From NCBI GenBank assembly GCA_033764095.1, contig JANRJF010000195.1, forward strand, positions 1 to 11,772: a stretch of DNA of 11,772 bases, given 5' to 3'. Within the stretch, counting starts at the first letter, position 1. Each line of letters opens with the position of its first letter. The position numbers and the translations under genes were made by a program. The notes beneath the pieces were generated by a model. That model worked only from the letters and a program-made list of their open reading frames with translations. It was not told the DNA's origin and searched no databases. This DNA is from JBDTMT01 sp033764095 (lineage in GTDB: Bacteria > Desulfobacterota > Binatia > HRBIN30 > CADEER01). Below are positions 1 through 7,697 of the stretch, one piece after another.

Positions 1-1539
1 CTCGCGGATGACCGTCACCTTGATCTGGCCCGGATAGGTCATCTCGCTCTCGATCTTGCGCGCCACTTCGTGCGCGAGCATCGCCGCCTGGTCGTCGCCG
101 ACCACGGTCGGTTGGACGATGATGCGGATCTCACGGCCCGCCTGCACGGCGAAGGTGCGCTCGACGCCCTTGAACGAGTTGCTGATGCGCTCGAGGTCCT
201 CCAGGCGCTTGGCGTAGCTCTCCAGCATTTCGCGCCGCGCCCCTGGCCTGGCGCCGGAGAGCGCGTCGGCGGCGTCGACCAGTGGCGCCAGGATGGTCTC
301 CGCCTTCACCTCTTCGTGATGCGCCGCGATGGCGTTGACGATCTTCGCCGACTCGCCGTACTTGCGCGCGATGTCGGCGCCGATGATGGCGTGCGAGCCT
401 TCGACTTCGTGGGTGAGCGCCTTGCCGATGTCGTGCAGCAACGCGGCGCGGCGCGCCTGTTTGTCGTCGAGGCCGAGCTCGGCGGCCATCGCGCCGCAGA
501 TGAAGGCCGCCTCGATCGAGTGCATGAGCACGTTCTGCGCGTAGCTGTAGCGGTACTGCAGCATGCCGAGCAACTTGACGATCTCGGGGTGCACGCCGCG
601 TACGCCGACCTCCAGCACCGCCTTCTGGCCGGCTTCGCGCACCGTCTCCTCGACCGACTCCTCCGCCTTGCGCACCACCTCTTCGATGCGCCCGGGGTGG
701 ATGCGGCCGTCCGACACCAGCTTCTCCAGCGCGCGCTTGGCGATCTCGCGCCGGATCGGGTTGAAGCACGAGATCACCACCGCCTCCGGCGTGTCGTCGA
801 TGATCAGGTCGACGCCGGTGGCGGCTTCCAGGGCCCGGATGTTGCGGCCCTCGCGGCCGATGATGCGGCCCTTCAGGTCGTCGCTCGGCAGGTGCACGAT
901 CGACACCGTGCGCTCGGCGACGAACTCGCCGGCCAGGCGCTCGATGGCGATGGAGACGATCTTCTTCGCCTGCCGATCGGCGGACTCCTTCGCTTCCTGC
1001 TCGACCAGCCGGATCTGCTTGGCGGCGACGTGGCGGGCGTCGTCCACCATCGAGGTGATGAGCTGCTGGCGCGCCTCGTCGCGCGTCAGGCCGGCGGTCT
1101 GCTCCAACTGCTCGCGGGTCTGCTCGACCAGGCGCTCGAGGTCCTGCTGTTTGGTGGTGATCGTCTGTTCGCGGTCCTTGAGCGACTGTTCGCGCCGCTT
1201 CGACTCGCTGTCGCGCTTCTCGATCTGCTCGACGCGACGATCGAGGGTCTCTTCCCTGGACGCGAGGCGCTTCTCGTTCGACTGGATCTCGCGGCGCTGT
1301 TCGCGGACCTCCTGCTCGAATTCCTCCTTGGCCTTGAGAATCGCTTCCTTGCCCTCCAGCGCGGCCTGCTTGCGAATCGCTTCCGCCTCGCTGCGCGCCT
1401 CGCTCAACGCGCGGTCGGCGGCATCCTGGGTCGCCTGGGTCTTCCCCTCAGCTTGCCGGCGCCGAAAAGCGTCCAGCAGGAAGGCCAGGACGACCGCCAG
1501 CGCCAGGCTGGCGAGAATCCACAGTGGACTGCTGCTCAT
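1..1539 (-). CDS. rny: Ribonuclease Y (3' end cut by the window edge)
   Basis: RNase Y is a membrane-anchored endoribonuclease that starts mRNA decay. The minus-strand frame gives 513 codons from the ATG at 1539 and stays open to base 1, ending ...GQIKVTVIRE. The family is about 520 residues, so only a few C-terminal residues are missing. Domains in order: one N-terminal membrane helix (about residues 6-24), a long charged coiled coil (about 30-200), a KH domain with GRIIGREGRNIR (224-235) that binds RNA, and an HD domain with LLHDIGK (367-373; metal-binding H369 and D370) and a downstream AAHHEE (405-410). The start is supported by a strong GGAGGT about 11 bases upstream. The start lies inside the 3' part of the preceding cyclo-ligase frame (92-nt overlap), so translation may be coupled. 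The family assignment is secure from the KH-HD pair and the membrane anchor. Confidence 0.97.
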   Translation of the reverse strand, partial: MSSSPLWILASLALAVVLAFLLDAFRRRQAEGKTQATQDAADRALSEARSEAEAIRKQAALEGKEAILKAKEEFEQEVREQRREIQSNEKRLASREETLDRRVEQIEKRDSESKRREQSLKDREQTITTKQQDLERLVEQTREQLEQTAGLTRDEARQQLITSMVDDARHVAAKQIRLVEQEAKESADRQAKKIVSIAIERLAGEFVAERTVSIVHLPSDDLKGRIIGREGRNIRALEAATGVDLIIDDTPEAVVISCFNPIRREIAKRALEKLVSDGRIHPGRIEEVVRKAEESVEETVREAGQKAVLEVGVRGVHPEIVKLLGMLQYRYSYAQNVLMHSIEAAFICGAMAAELGLDDKQARRAALLHDIGKALTHEVEGSHAIIGADIARKYGESAKIVNAIAAHHEEVKAETILAPLVDAADALSGARPGARREMLESYAKRLEDLERISNSFKGVERTFAVQAGREIRIIVQPTVVGDDQAAMLAHEVARKIESEMTYPGQIKVTVIRE

Positions 1540-2149
1540 GGTGCGGTTCGACCTCCTTTCTCAGCGGGGAGGCATCGTCCCCGGTCCAGCAGGTCACCGC
1601 CTGATCTTCGGTGACGACGCCGTCGAGCCGCAGATCCCAGGGATCGGCCGGCACGCGGGGCACCTGCTGGAATGCGTAGCCGAGCCCGACCAGCCAACGT
1701 GGCCGGCGGGCCCCCGCACAGGCGCGATCGTAGTGGCCGCCGCCGCGCCCCACCCGGCCGCCGGCGTCGTCCCAGGCGAGCAGGGGGAGCACGGCCAGGC
1801 TCTCGGCCAGGTCGCGCGCGGTGCACGAATCGCCCGTCGGCTGCGGGATGCCGAAGGCACCCGGCCGTAGGGCGGCGCCGAGCGGGTGGGCGGGGGAGAT
1901 CATCCGGTCGCCGTCCAGGCGCGGCAGAAAGAGCCGCTTGCCGGCGGCGTGCGCCGCGTCGAGCAGCGCGCCGGTCGGAACCTCGTGGTCGGTGGGGACG
2001 TACGCGATCAGCGCCGCGCAGGCGCCCCAGGCGGGCAGCTGCAGCACGCGTGCGGCGACCGCCGTCTCGGCGCTCGCCAGGTCGACAGGCCGCAGCGCGC
2101 GCCGGCGCGCCCGCATCGCCTCTCGGATCGCTGCTTTCGTCCACTCCAT
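1448..2149 (-). CDS. ygfA: 5-formyltetrahydrofolate cyclo-ligase with extended C-terminus
   Basis: This enzyme converts 5-formyl-THF to 5,10-methenyl-THF using ATP, returning folate to the one-carbon pool. The 233-residue product starts MEWTKAAIREAMRARRRAL, like the family N-terminus. It carries YVPTDHEVPT (50-59), KRLFLPR (71-77) and the family signature GRGGGHYDR (134-142), and the usual family end (DGVVTED) falls near residue 182. About 50 further residues without family character follow, because the frame has no stop until it has passed the rny Shine-Dalgarno and start. The ATG at 2149 is the only start codon after an in-frame upstream TGA, apart from internal Met12. It has no Shine-Dalgarno, and a hairpin (2150-2174) abuts it. 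The probable 6S RNA and zapA lie upstream, a classical order. The gene is also called fau or MTHFS. Confidence 0.93.
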   Translation of the reverse strand: MEWTKAAIREAMRARRRALRPVDLASAETAVAARVLQLPAWGACAALIAYVPTDHEVPTGALLDAAHAAGKRLFLPRLDGDRMISPAHPLGAALRPGAFGIPQPTGDSCTARDLAESLAVLPLLAWDDAGGRVGRGGGHYDRACAGARRPRWLVGLGYAFQQVPRVPADPWDLRLDGVVTEDQAVTCWTGDDASPLRKEVEPHHEQQSTVDSRQPGAGGRPGLPAGRFSAPAS

Positions 2150-2174
2150 CCCGAAATCGATTTCTCGATGCGGG
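2150..2174 (-). promoter_or_regulatory. Hairpin directly abutting the cyclo-ligase start codon
   Basis: On the minus strand, CCCG (2174-2171) pairs with CGGG (2153-2150) and ATCGA (2169-2165) pairs with TCGAT (2160-2156). They enclose a GAAA tetraloop (2164-2161), with a small C/UU internal loop between the two stems. The last base of the stem is next to the ATG at 2149, so the hairpin occupies the position where a ribosome binding site would lie. It has no U-tract, so it is not a standard intrinsic terminator. It may mark the 3' boundary or processing site of the upstream RNA, or it may control cyclo-ligase translation. The pairing is seen directly; the role is inference. Confidence 0.5.
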
Positions 2175-2186
2175 ACGGGTGATTCA

Positions 2187-2367
2187 GGTCGGTGGTCTCA
2201 GGTCACGCGCACGAGCTCCCGGGCTGACGCGGGGCGTCGTCCCGGCTGTTTCCGCCATCTTCAACTTGGATCCCCTCAGAGCCCTGTCTGCCAATGTGTC
2301 CGTATCGTTTCGCGCGAGTCGTAACCCAATCGTGTACCGCGTGGTGCCCTCAACCCAACCGCCGACC
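2187..2367 (-). ncRNA. ssrS: Probable 6S RNA
   Basis: 6S RNA binds housekeeping-sigma RNA polymerase by mimicking an open promoter. The gap between zapA and the cyclo-ligase gene, the classical ssrS position, folds on the minus strand into one long rod with ends 181 nt apart (E. coli 6S is about 184 nt). Closing stem: 2367-2362 with 2187-2192 (GGUCGG/CCGACC), 2360-2357 with 2194-2197, 2356-2353 with 2200-2203, then 2343-2338 with 2204-2209 (CACGCG/CGCGUG) stacked on 2334-2330 with 2210-2214. A large asymmetric bubble follows (2329-2293 opposite 2215-2221). The upper stem pairs 2292-2290 with 2222-2224, 2288-2286 with 2226-2228 and 2284-2281 with 2232-2235. The closing stem, central bubble and apical stem match the 6S plan. 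Exact ends are uncertain and no primary-sequence match was computed. Confidence 0.65.
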
Positions 2368-2406
2368 GTCGCCGGCCCCTGGTCATGCCCACCAGTTGCC
2401 GGTCAG

Positions 2407-2733
2407 TCACCCGTTCCGAATCGTTCTCTCCTTTGCGCCCCCGACCGGCTCAGCGCGGGCTGACCCGCTACTCCCCAGTTCGAGCCGCTGTGCGAGGCGC
2501 TCAATCGTCGCCTCCATCTGGGCGACGGCTTCGTGCAGTTTCTGACATTCGCTGGCGATATTCAACGCGGCGAGCACGGCGGCGGTGAACGACGACACCA
2601 CCCGGCCGCCGCTGGCCAGCTCGCGCATCTTGCGGTCGACCTGGGCGGCGACCTGGCGGACGTGCTCCTCCCCGTCGTCACTGGTGACGGAGAAGGTCTG
2701 TCCCATGATCACCACCTCGACCGGCTTCGCCAT
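2407..2733 (-). CDS. zapA: Cell division protein ZapA
   Basis: ZapA binds FtsZ filaments and bundles them into the Z-ring at midcell. The 108-residue product has the family N-terminus PVEVVIMGQTFSV, then a short DDGEEHVRQVAAQVDRKMREL helix, the VSSFTAAVLAALNIASECQKL segment and a coiled-coil tail (about 65-90) ending in a polar Gly/Ser/Ala stretch. Length and layout fit the family (about 90-110 residues). The ATG at 2733 is 2 bases after the stop of the ZapB-like gene, so it probably depends on coupled translation; only a weak GAG-type site lies upstream. The stop is at 2407, and the 6S candidate follows after about 40 bases. Identification rests on the N-terminal motif, the coiled coil, the length and the neighbours. 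Confidence 0.92.
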   Translation of the reverse strand: MAKPVEVVIMGQTFSVTSDDGEEHVRQVAAQVDRKMRELASGGRVVSSFTAAVLAALNIASECQKLHEAVAQMEATIERLAQRLELGSSGSARAEPVGGAKERTIRNG

Positions 2734-2735
2734 AC

Positions 2736-3032
2736 TCAGCTCAGGTCGAGGCCCTCGAGCCGGCCGAGGATGCTCTCGACCCGGGCGCGGATCTGGGCCC
2801 GTTCCTTCTCCACCCCTTCCAGCCGGACGGCCATCTCGGCCAGCCGCCCCTGCGCCTCGGCAAGCTCCTGGCGCAGCCGATCCCGCTCCGCCACCACGCT
2901 CGCGTGGCGGGTCAGGACGTCATCCACCCGCCCCTCGAGAACCTTCAAGCTTTCCAAGCCCATGGAAACTCGATCTTCAACTTTCGCTTCGCCGGCGTAT
3001 ACGCCCTGCCCATTGCCGTTTTCAAGCGCCAT
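2736..3032 (-). CDS. Small coiled-coil protein, ZapB-like
   Basis: The product is 98 residues from the ATG at 3032 (MALENGNGQG...). That start has an AGGAGGAGGG Shine-Dalgarno a few bases upstream, so a longer reading from 3122 with an Arg-rich leader is unlikely. After about 25 polar residues the rest is a continuous heptad-like coiled coil rich in Leu, Glu, Arg and Ala, with no catalytic motif and no membrane segment. It overlaps the ftsY 3' end by 11 nt and stops 2 nt before zapA, so it is part of the same operon. ZapB in E. coli is a short, almost all-coiled-coil protein that joins ZapA at the Z-ring. The position next to zapA suggests a similar partner here, but coiled-coil resemblance is weak proof of homology, so no symbol is given. 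Confidence 0.82.
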   Translation of the reverse strand: MALENGNGQGVYAGEAKVEDRVSMGLESLKVLEGRVDDVLTRHASVVAERDRLRQELAEAQGRLAEMAVRLEGVEKERAQIRARVESILGRLEGLDLS

Positions 3033-4125
3033 CGGTGCCCTCCTCCTGGCTGAACAGCGCGGTCGCGAATGCCTCGGCATCGAACGGCGCCAGGTCTTCC
3101 GGTTGTTCCCCCAACCCCACATAGCGAATCGGCAGGCCGAGCTCGGAGCGGATGGCGAGCGCCACGCCGCCCTTGGCCGTGCCGTCGAGCTTGGTCAGCA
3201 CCACGCCGGTGATCCCCAGCGCCTCGTTGAAGATGCGCGCCTGGACCAGCGCGTTCTGGCCGCTGGTGGCATCGATCACCAGCAGCACCTGGTGCGGCGC
3301 CGTGGCGATCAGCTTGGCGGTGGTGCGGGTGATCTTCTTCACCTCTTCCATGAGGTGTTCCTTGACGTGCAGGCGGCCGGCGGTGTCGATGATGATCACG
3401 TCGGCGCCGCGCGCGAGGCCGGCCTGGACGCCGTCGAAGGTGACGGCGGAGGGGTCAGCGCCATGCTGGTGCTTGACCAGGTCGGCGCCAACGCGGGTCG
3501 CCCACTGGCCGAGTTGCTCGATGGCGGCGGCGCGAAAGGTGTCGGCGGCGACCAACAACACCGAGCGACCCTGTTGGCGGAAGCGGTGCGCCAGCTTGCC
3601 GATGGTGGTGGTCTTGCCGACGCCGTTGACGCCGACGACGACGATCACCTCGGGTTTCGGCGGGGCCGCGTCCTCGGCCGGCGCCGCGAGCAGGTCGCGC
3701 ACCGCGCGCTGCACCGCGGCGCGCACCTCGTCCGCTCCGGCGGCGTCGCGCACCGCGCGGCCGAGATTGGCGAGCAGCGCCTGGGTCGCCTTGATGCCGA
3801 CATCCGAGCTGAGCAGGATCTCCTCGACCTGCTGCAGCCAGGCGTCGGTGTCACCGCTGCCGCTCCAGGCGTCGAGCAGGCGGCGCGCCAGGCTGCCGCG
3901 CGTCTTCGCCAGCCCGCTGGTCCAGGAGGCGCGCGGCCGCGTGGACGGCGCCGCGCCGGGTCCGGCGCCGTCGGCGCGCCGGCGGCGGCGGCCGCGCAGC
4001 AGCCCGACCAGCAGCGCGATGCTGAAGAGCGCCAGTGCCGCGGCGGCGGCGACCGCCAGGCGGGGATCGATGCCGGCCTGCGCGAGGAACTGCTGCAGCT
4101 GCTCGACGAGCGTCGGCTGCGCCAT
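3022..4125 (-). CDS. ftsY: Signal recognition particle receptor FtsY with N-terminal membrane helix
   Basis: FtsY is the SRP receptor GTPase; with Ffh it delivers ribosomes making membrane proteins to the translocon. The 367 residues comprise a hydrophobic segment (about 23-43) followed by an Arg cluster (45-50), a short low-complexity linker, the four-helix N domain (about 70-150) and the NG GTPase domain. The GTPase motifs are all present: G1 GVNGVGKTT (165-173), DTFRAAA (195-201), DTAGR (247-251), TKLDG (311-315) and GLGE (337-340). Many FtsY proteins bind the membrane through an acidic A domain; this one appears to have a true membrane anchor with a basic flank instead. The ATG at 4125 shares one base with the smc stop (TGATG), indicating coupled translation, and the 3' end overlaps the ZapB-like gene by 11 nt. 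Confidence 0.97.
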   Translation of the reverse strand: MAQPTLVEQLQQFLAQAGIDPRLAVAAAAALALFSIALLVGLLRGRRRRRADGAGPGAAPSTRPRASWTSGLAKTRGSLARRLLDAWSGSGDTDAWLQQVEEILLSSDVGIKATQALLANLGRAVRDAAGADEVRAAVQRAVRDLLAAPAEDAAPPKPEVIVVVGVNGVGKTTTIGKLAHRFRQQGRSVLLVAADTFRAAAIEQLGQWATRVGADLVKHQHGADPSAVTFDGVQAGLARGADVIIIDTAGRLHVKEHLMEEVKKITRTTAKLIATAPHQVLLVIDATSGQNALVQARIFNEALGITGVVLTKLDGTAKGGVALAIRSELGLPIRYVGLGEQPEDLAPFDAEAFATALFSQEEGTDGA

Positions 4126-7100
4126 CAGCCGATGTTGACCGAGATCACCTTCGAGACGCCGGGCTCCTGCATGGTGACGCCGTACAGCACGCCGGCGCTC
4201 TCCATGGTGCGCTTGTTGTGGGTGATCAGGATGAACTGCGAGTGCTCGCTCATCTCGGCGATCATCTGGCTGAAGCGGCCGATGTTGGCGTCGTCGAGCG
4301 GCGCGTCCACCTCGTCGAGGATGCAGAACGGCGTCGGGTTGATGAGGAACAGCGAGAAGATGAGGCTGACCGCGACCAGCGCCTTCTCGCCGCCGGAGAG
4401 CAGGCTGACGGTGTCGAGGCGCTTGCCCGGCGGGCGGACGACGATCTCGACGCCGGTTTCCAGCAGGTCGTTCTCGTTGGTCAGCTCCAGGCGGCCCTCG
4501 CCACCGCGGAAGAGACGCGGGAAGACCTTCTGGAAGGTCTCGTTCGCTTTGGCGAAGGTCTCGGCGAACTTGGTGCGCGAGGCGCGGTTGAGCTTCTGGA
4601 TGGTGCGCTCGAGGTCGCCAAGCGAGCGCTCCAGATCGTCGCGCTGGGCGCGCAGGAAGCCGCCGCGCTCCTGGTATTCGCGCAGCTCCTCGATGGCGCC
4701 CAGGTTGACCTCGCCGAGGCGCGCCAGGCGCTGGCGCAGCGCATCGACCCGACCGCGCTCCTCCTCGTCGCTGCCCTCCGGCTCACCCGGCTCGACCGTC
4801 GTCACGTCGGTCTCGTACTTCTCGCGCATCGCCTCGATCAGATGCTCGCCGCGCAGCCGCACCTCGGAGCGCGCGATCTCGGCCTGGCTCTGCGCCTGGC
4901 GCAGCTCGTCGAGCGCCGTCTGCAGATCGCGCCCGCGCTGTTCGACGGCGCGCAGCGCCGCGGTCGCGGCGTCCACCGCACCGGCGGCCGCACCGACGTT
5001 GGCTTCGAGCTCGGCGCGGCGCGTCACCTGCCCGGCCTCGTGTTCGCGGCCGCTGGCGATCTCCTGCTCCAACTGGGCGCGCTCACGCGACGCCTGTTCG
5101 CGTTCGGCCTCCACCCCGGCCTGGCGCGTCGTCAGCTCGCCTTGCTGCCGGTGCAGCGCCTCGACCGCCGCGGCGGTCGCCTGCTGGCGCTCGCGCCGCT
5201 CGGCGACGCGGACCTTCACCGTCGTCACCTCGGCGGAGAGCGCCTCGACGCGACCGCCAGCCTCGTCGGCTTCCAACCGCGCACTGGCCAGGGCCTGCTC
5301 CAACGCCTGATGCGCGGTCGCCAGCCGCGCGGCGCGCTCGCGCACCGCGGCCAGCTCGGCGGCGGCGGTCTGCTCCTCGCCAGCCAGCGTCTCGATCTCG
5401 TAGCGCACCACGTCACGCCGGCTCAGGCACTGCGGCCGCTCCAGCTCCAGGCGCTCGATGTCCTTCTCCGCCGCAACGATCTGCACGGTGAGGTCGTGCG
5501 CCCCCTGGCCGAGCGCCTTGACCGACTCCTCCGCCGAGGTGATCGCCAGGCCGACCTGATCGAGCTCGGCGCGCACTTGGGTCAACTGCGCGCTGCTGCC
5601 CAGCACGCTGGCGCGCAACTCCTCGATCTCGCGGCGGCGGGCGAGGATCTCTTCCTCGATCGGCCGGTCGCTGCCGCCGGTGATGACGCCGCTCGGATCG
5701 AGCACGTCGCCGTCCGGGGTGACCAGTGTGACGCGCACGCCGTGCTGCTTCCACATGCTGATCGCGGCGGCGAGGTCGGGCACCAGCACCACCTCGCCGA
5801 GCAGCGCCTGGGCGACGCCGCGGTACTCGTCACGCACGCGCACCAGGTCGAGCATCTGCCGCGAGGTGCCGTTGAGACTCTGCACCGCGGTCAGGTCCGG
5901 CACGCGCGGCGCCAACGGGATGAAGCTCGAACGCCCCGACGCCTCCTGGCGCAAGCGGTCGACGGCGACCGCACCGTCCTCCTCGCCGCGCACGATGACG
6001 TACTGCAGGCGGTCGCCGAGCACCGCCGCGACGGCGCGCTCGTACTCCTGCGGGATGTCGATCACGTCGGCGACCACGCCGAGGACGCCGTCCGCGTGCT
6101 GCTCCTGCCGCATGATGGCGCGCACGCCGCGTTGGAAGCCCTCGTAGTTGTGCTGGATCTGTTCGAGCGACTCGAGGCGCGAGCGCGCCTGCGTCATCGC
6201 CCCTTCGACCTCCAGCCCCTCGCGCTCCCAGCGCCGCCGCGCCTCGGCCAGCGCGCGCAACTCGTTGGCACGCGCCTCCTGCTCGCCGGTGGCGTGCGCC
6301 AGCTCGGCGCGCAGACGCTCGAGGTCGGCGCGGCGGGTCACCAGCTGCGCCTCGATCTCGCTGCGGCGCTGCTCGAGCGTCGATTCCTCGGCGCGCAGCT
6401 TGTCGAGCTGGCGCGCGATCTCCTCGCGCCGGCGATCGAGCGCCGCGGCGGCGTTGCGCGCCTCGGCCTCGCGCGTCACGTGCTCGATCAGCGCGTTCTT
6501 CGCCGCCTCCAGGCCAGCCGCCAGCGTGGCCAGCGCCGCGCGCGCCGCCACCAGGTCGGCCTCGCGCGTCAGCAGCTCGCCCTCGTCGAAGCGCAGGTAC
6601 TGGGCCGACGCTTCGCGCTCCCGCTCGGCCTGGCGCAGCCGGTCGGCGCCGCCGGCCAACGCGGTGCGCGTCGCCTCGGCCTCCTCGCCGAGGCGTGCCT
6701 GGCGCCGCTCGCGCTCGGCGCGCTGCTCGTCGAGCATCGCCAGGCGTTGCTGCAGGCTCTGGCGCTCGGCTTCCAGCACCGCCAGGCGCTCGCGTGCCGC
6801 GGCGTGCGCATGCTCGGCGTCGGCCACCGCACTCGCTGCCGCCTCGTGTTCGCGCTGGCTCTCGCCCAGCGCGGCGCGCAGCTGCGTCTCGTTCTCGGCC
6901 AGCCCGCTGCGCCGCGCATCGAGCTCGGCGAGCTCGTGCTGCAGCGCCTGCCACTGCCGGCCGGCGACGCGCAGCTCGAGGCCGCGCAGCTCGTCGATGA
7001 TGCGCGTGTGCGCTTCCGCCTTCTTGGCCTGGCGCTCGAGGTAGGCGGCCTGCCGATCGATCTCGTGCAGGATGTCGTTGACGCGCGCCAGGTTCTCGCG

Positions 7101-7697
7101 CGTGCGCTCCATCTTGCGCTCGGCGGCGAGCTTGCGGGCGCGGTAGAGCGTCGTGCCGGCCGCCTCCTCGATGAACAACCGGCGGTCCTCCGGCTTGGCG
7201 TTGATCAGCTGCTCGACGCGCCCCTGCTCGATGATCGCGTAGGCCTTCGAGCCGACGCCGGTGCCGAGGAACAGCTCGGTGATGTCCTTCAACCGGCACG
7301 GCATGCGGTTGATGAAGTACTCCGCCTCGCCGGAGCGGAAGTAGCGGCGCGTGATGGTGATCTCGGGCAGCTCGCGGATGTGCGCCGGCAGCGTCGAGAC
7401 CTCGAGGTCGAGGTCGGTCGGCGGCTCGAAACGGCGGTCGTTGTCGAAGGTGAGCGACACCTCGGCCATGCCGAGCTGCGCCAGCTTCTCGTTGCCGTTG
7501 AAGATCACCGACTCCATCGAGTCGCCGCGCAGGTGCTTGGGGGACTGTTCACCCAGGACCCAACGGATGGCGTCGACGACGTTCGACTTGCCGCAGCCGT
7601 TCGGCCCGACGACGCCGGTCACGCCGCGGGGGAAATCGAGCACCGTCCGCTGTGGGAACGACTTGAAGCCGACGAGCTCGAGTTGCTTGATCCGCAT
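4125..7697 (-). CDS. smc: Chromosome segregation protein SMC
   Basis: SMC is the ATPase of the bacterial condensin (with ScpA and ScpB) that compacts and separates chromosomes. From the ATG at 7697 the protein is 1190 residues. It starts MRIKQLELVGFKSF, has Walker A GPNGCGKS (31-38), a first long coiled coil, a Gly-rich hinge near the middle (around VLGVVADVIDIPQEYERAV and SRQMLDLV), a second coiled coil, and a C-terminal head with the ABC signature LLSGGEKALVAVSL (from 1099) and Walker B ILDEVDAPLDD (about 1125-1135). Length is typical for the family. An in-frame ATG at 7733 would add MNRTHVSGGGGG, which is not family-like; the 7697 start sits behind a GGGGGAGG stretch, though spacing is tight. 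The stop overlaps the ftsY start by one base. No sign of damage. Confidence 0.97.
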   Translation of the reverse strand: MRIKQLELVGFKSFPQRTVLDFPRGVTGVVGPNGCGKSNVVDAIRWVLGEQSPKHLRGDSMESVIFNGNEKLAQLGMAEVSLTFDNDRRFEPPTDLDLEVSTLPAHIRELPEITITRRYFRSGEAEYFINRMPCRLKDITELFLGTGVGSKAYAIIEQGRVEQLINAKPEDRRLFIEEAAGTTLYRARKLAAERKMERTRENLARVNDILHEIDRQAAYLERQAKKAEAHTRIIDELRGLELRVAGRQWQALQHELAELDARRSGLAENETQLRAALGESQREHEAAASAVADAEHAHAAARERLAVLEAERQSLQQRLAMLDEQRAERERRQARLGEEAEATRTALAGGADRLRQAEREREASAQYLRFDEGELLTREADLVAARAALATLAAGLEAAKNALIEHVTREAEARNAAAALDRRREEIARQLDKLRAEESTLEQRRSEIEAQLVTRRADLERLRAELAHATGEQEARANELRALAEARRRWEREGLEVEGAMTQARSRLESLEQIQHNYEGFQRGVRAIMRQEQHADGVLGVVADVIDIPQEYERAVAAVLGDRLQYVIVRGEEDGAVAVDRLRQEASGRSSFIPLAPRVPDLTAVQSLNGTSRQMLDLVRVRDEYRGVAQALLGEVVLVPDLAAAISMWKQHGVRVTLVTPDGDVLDPSGVITGGSDRPIEEEILARRREIEELRASVLGSSAQLTQVRAELDQVGLAITSAEESVKALGQGAHDLTVQIVAAEKDIERLELERPQCLSRRDVVRYEIETLAGEEQTAAAELAAVRERAARLATAHQALEQALASARLEADEAGGRVEALSAEVTTVKVRVAERRERQQATAAAVEALHRQQGELTTRQAGVEAEREQASRERAQLEQEIASGREHEAGQVTRRAELEANVGAAAGAVDAATAALRAVEQRGRDLQTALDELRQAQSQAEIARSEVRLRGEHLIEAMREKYETDVTTVEPGEPEGSDEEERGRVDALRQRLARLGEVNLGAIEELREYQERGGFLRAQRDDLERSLGDLERTIQKLNRASRTKFAETFAKANETFQKVFPRLFRGGEGRLELTNENDLLETGVEIVVRPPGKRLDTVSLLSGGEKALVAVSLIFSLFLINPTPFCILDEVDAPLDDANIGRFSQMIAEMSEHSQFILITHNKRTMESAGVLYGVTMQEPGVSKVISVNIG

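Noticed and set aside
70..1614. A 514-codon plus-strand frame opposite rny
   Set aside because: Its product is Leu/Arg/Asp/Ala-rich with no domain, while the minus strand encodes a full RNase Y.
3033..3122. An upstream extension of the ZapB-like gene starting at 3122
   Set aside because: It would overlap ftsY by 101 nt with an Arg/Trp-rich leader, whereas the ATG at 3032 has a strong Shine-Dalgarno and a family-like start.
2533..5310. A 925-codon plus-strand frame opposite zapA, ftsY and the 3' part of smc
   Set aside because: It crosses several real minus-strand genes, has biased composition and no recognisable domain; an antisense shadow.
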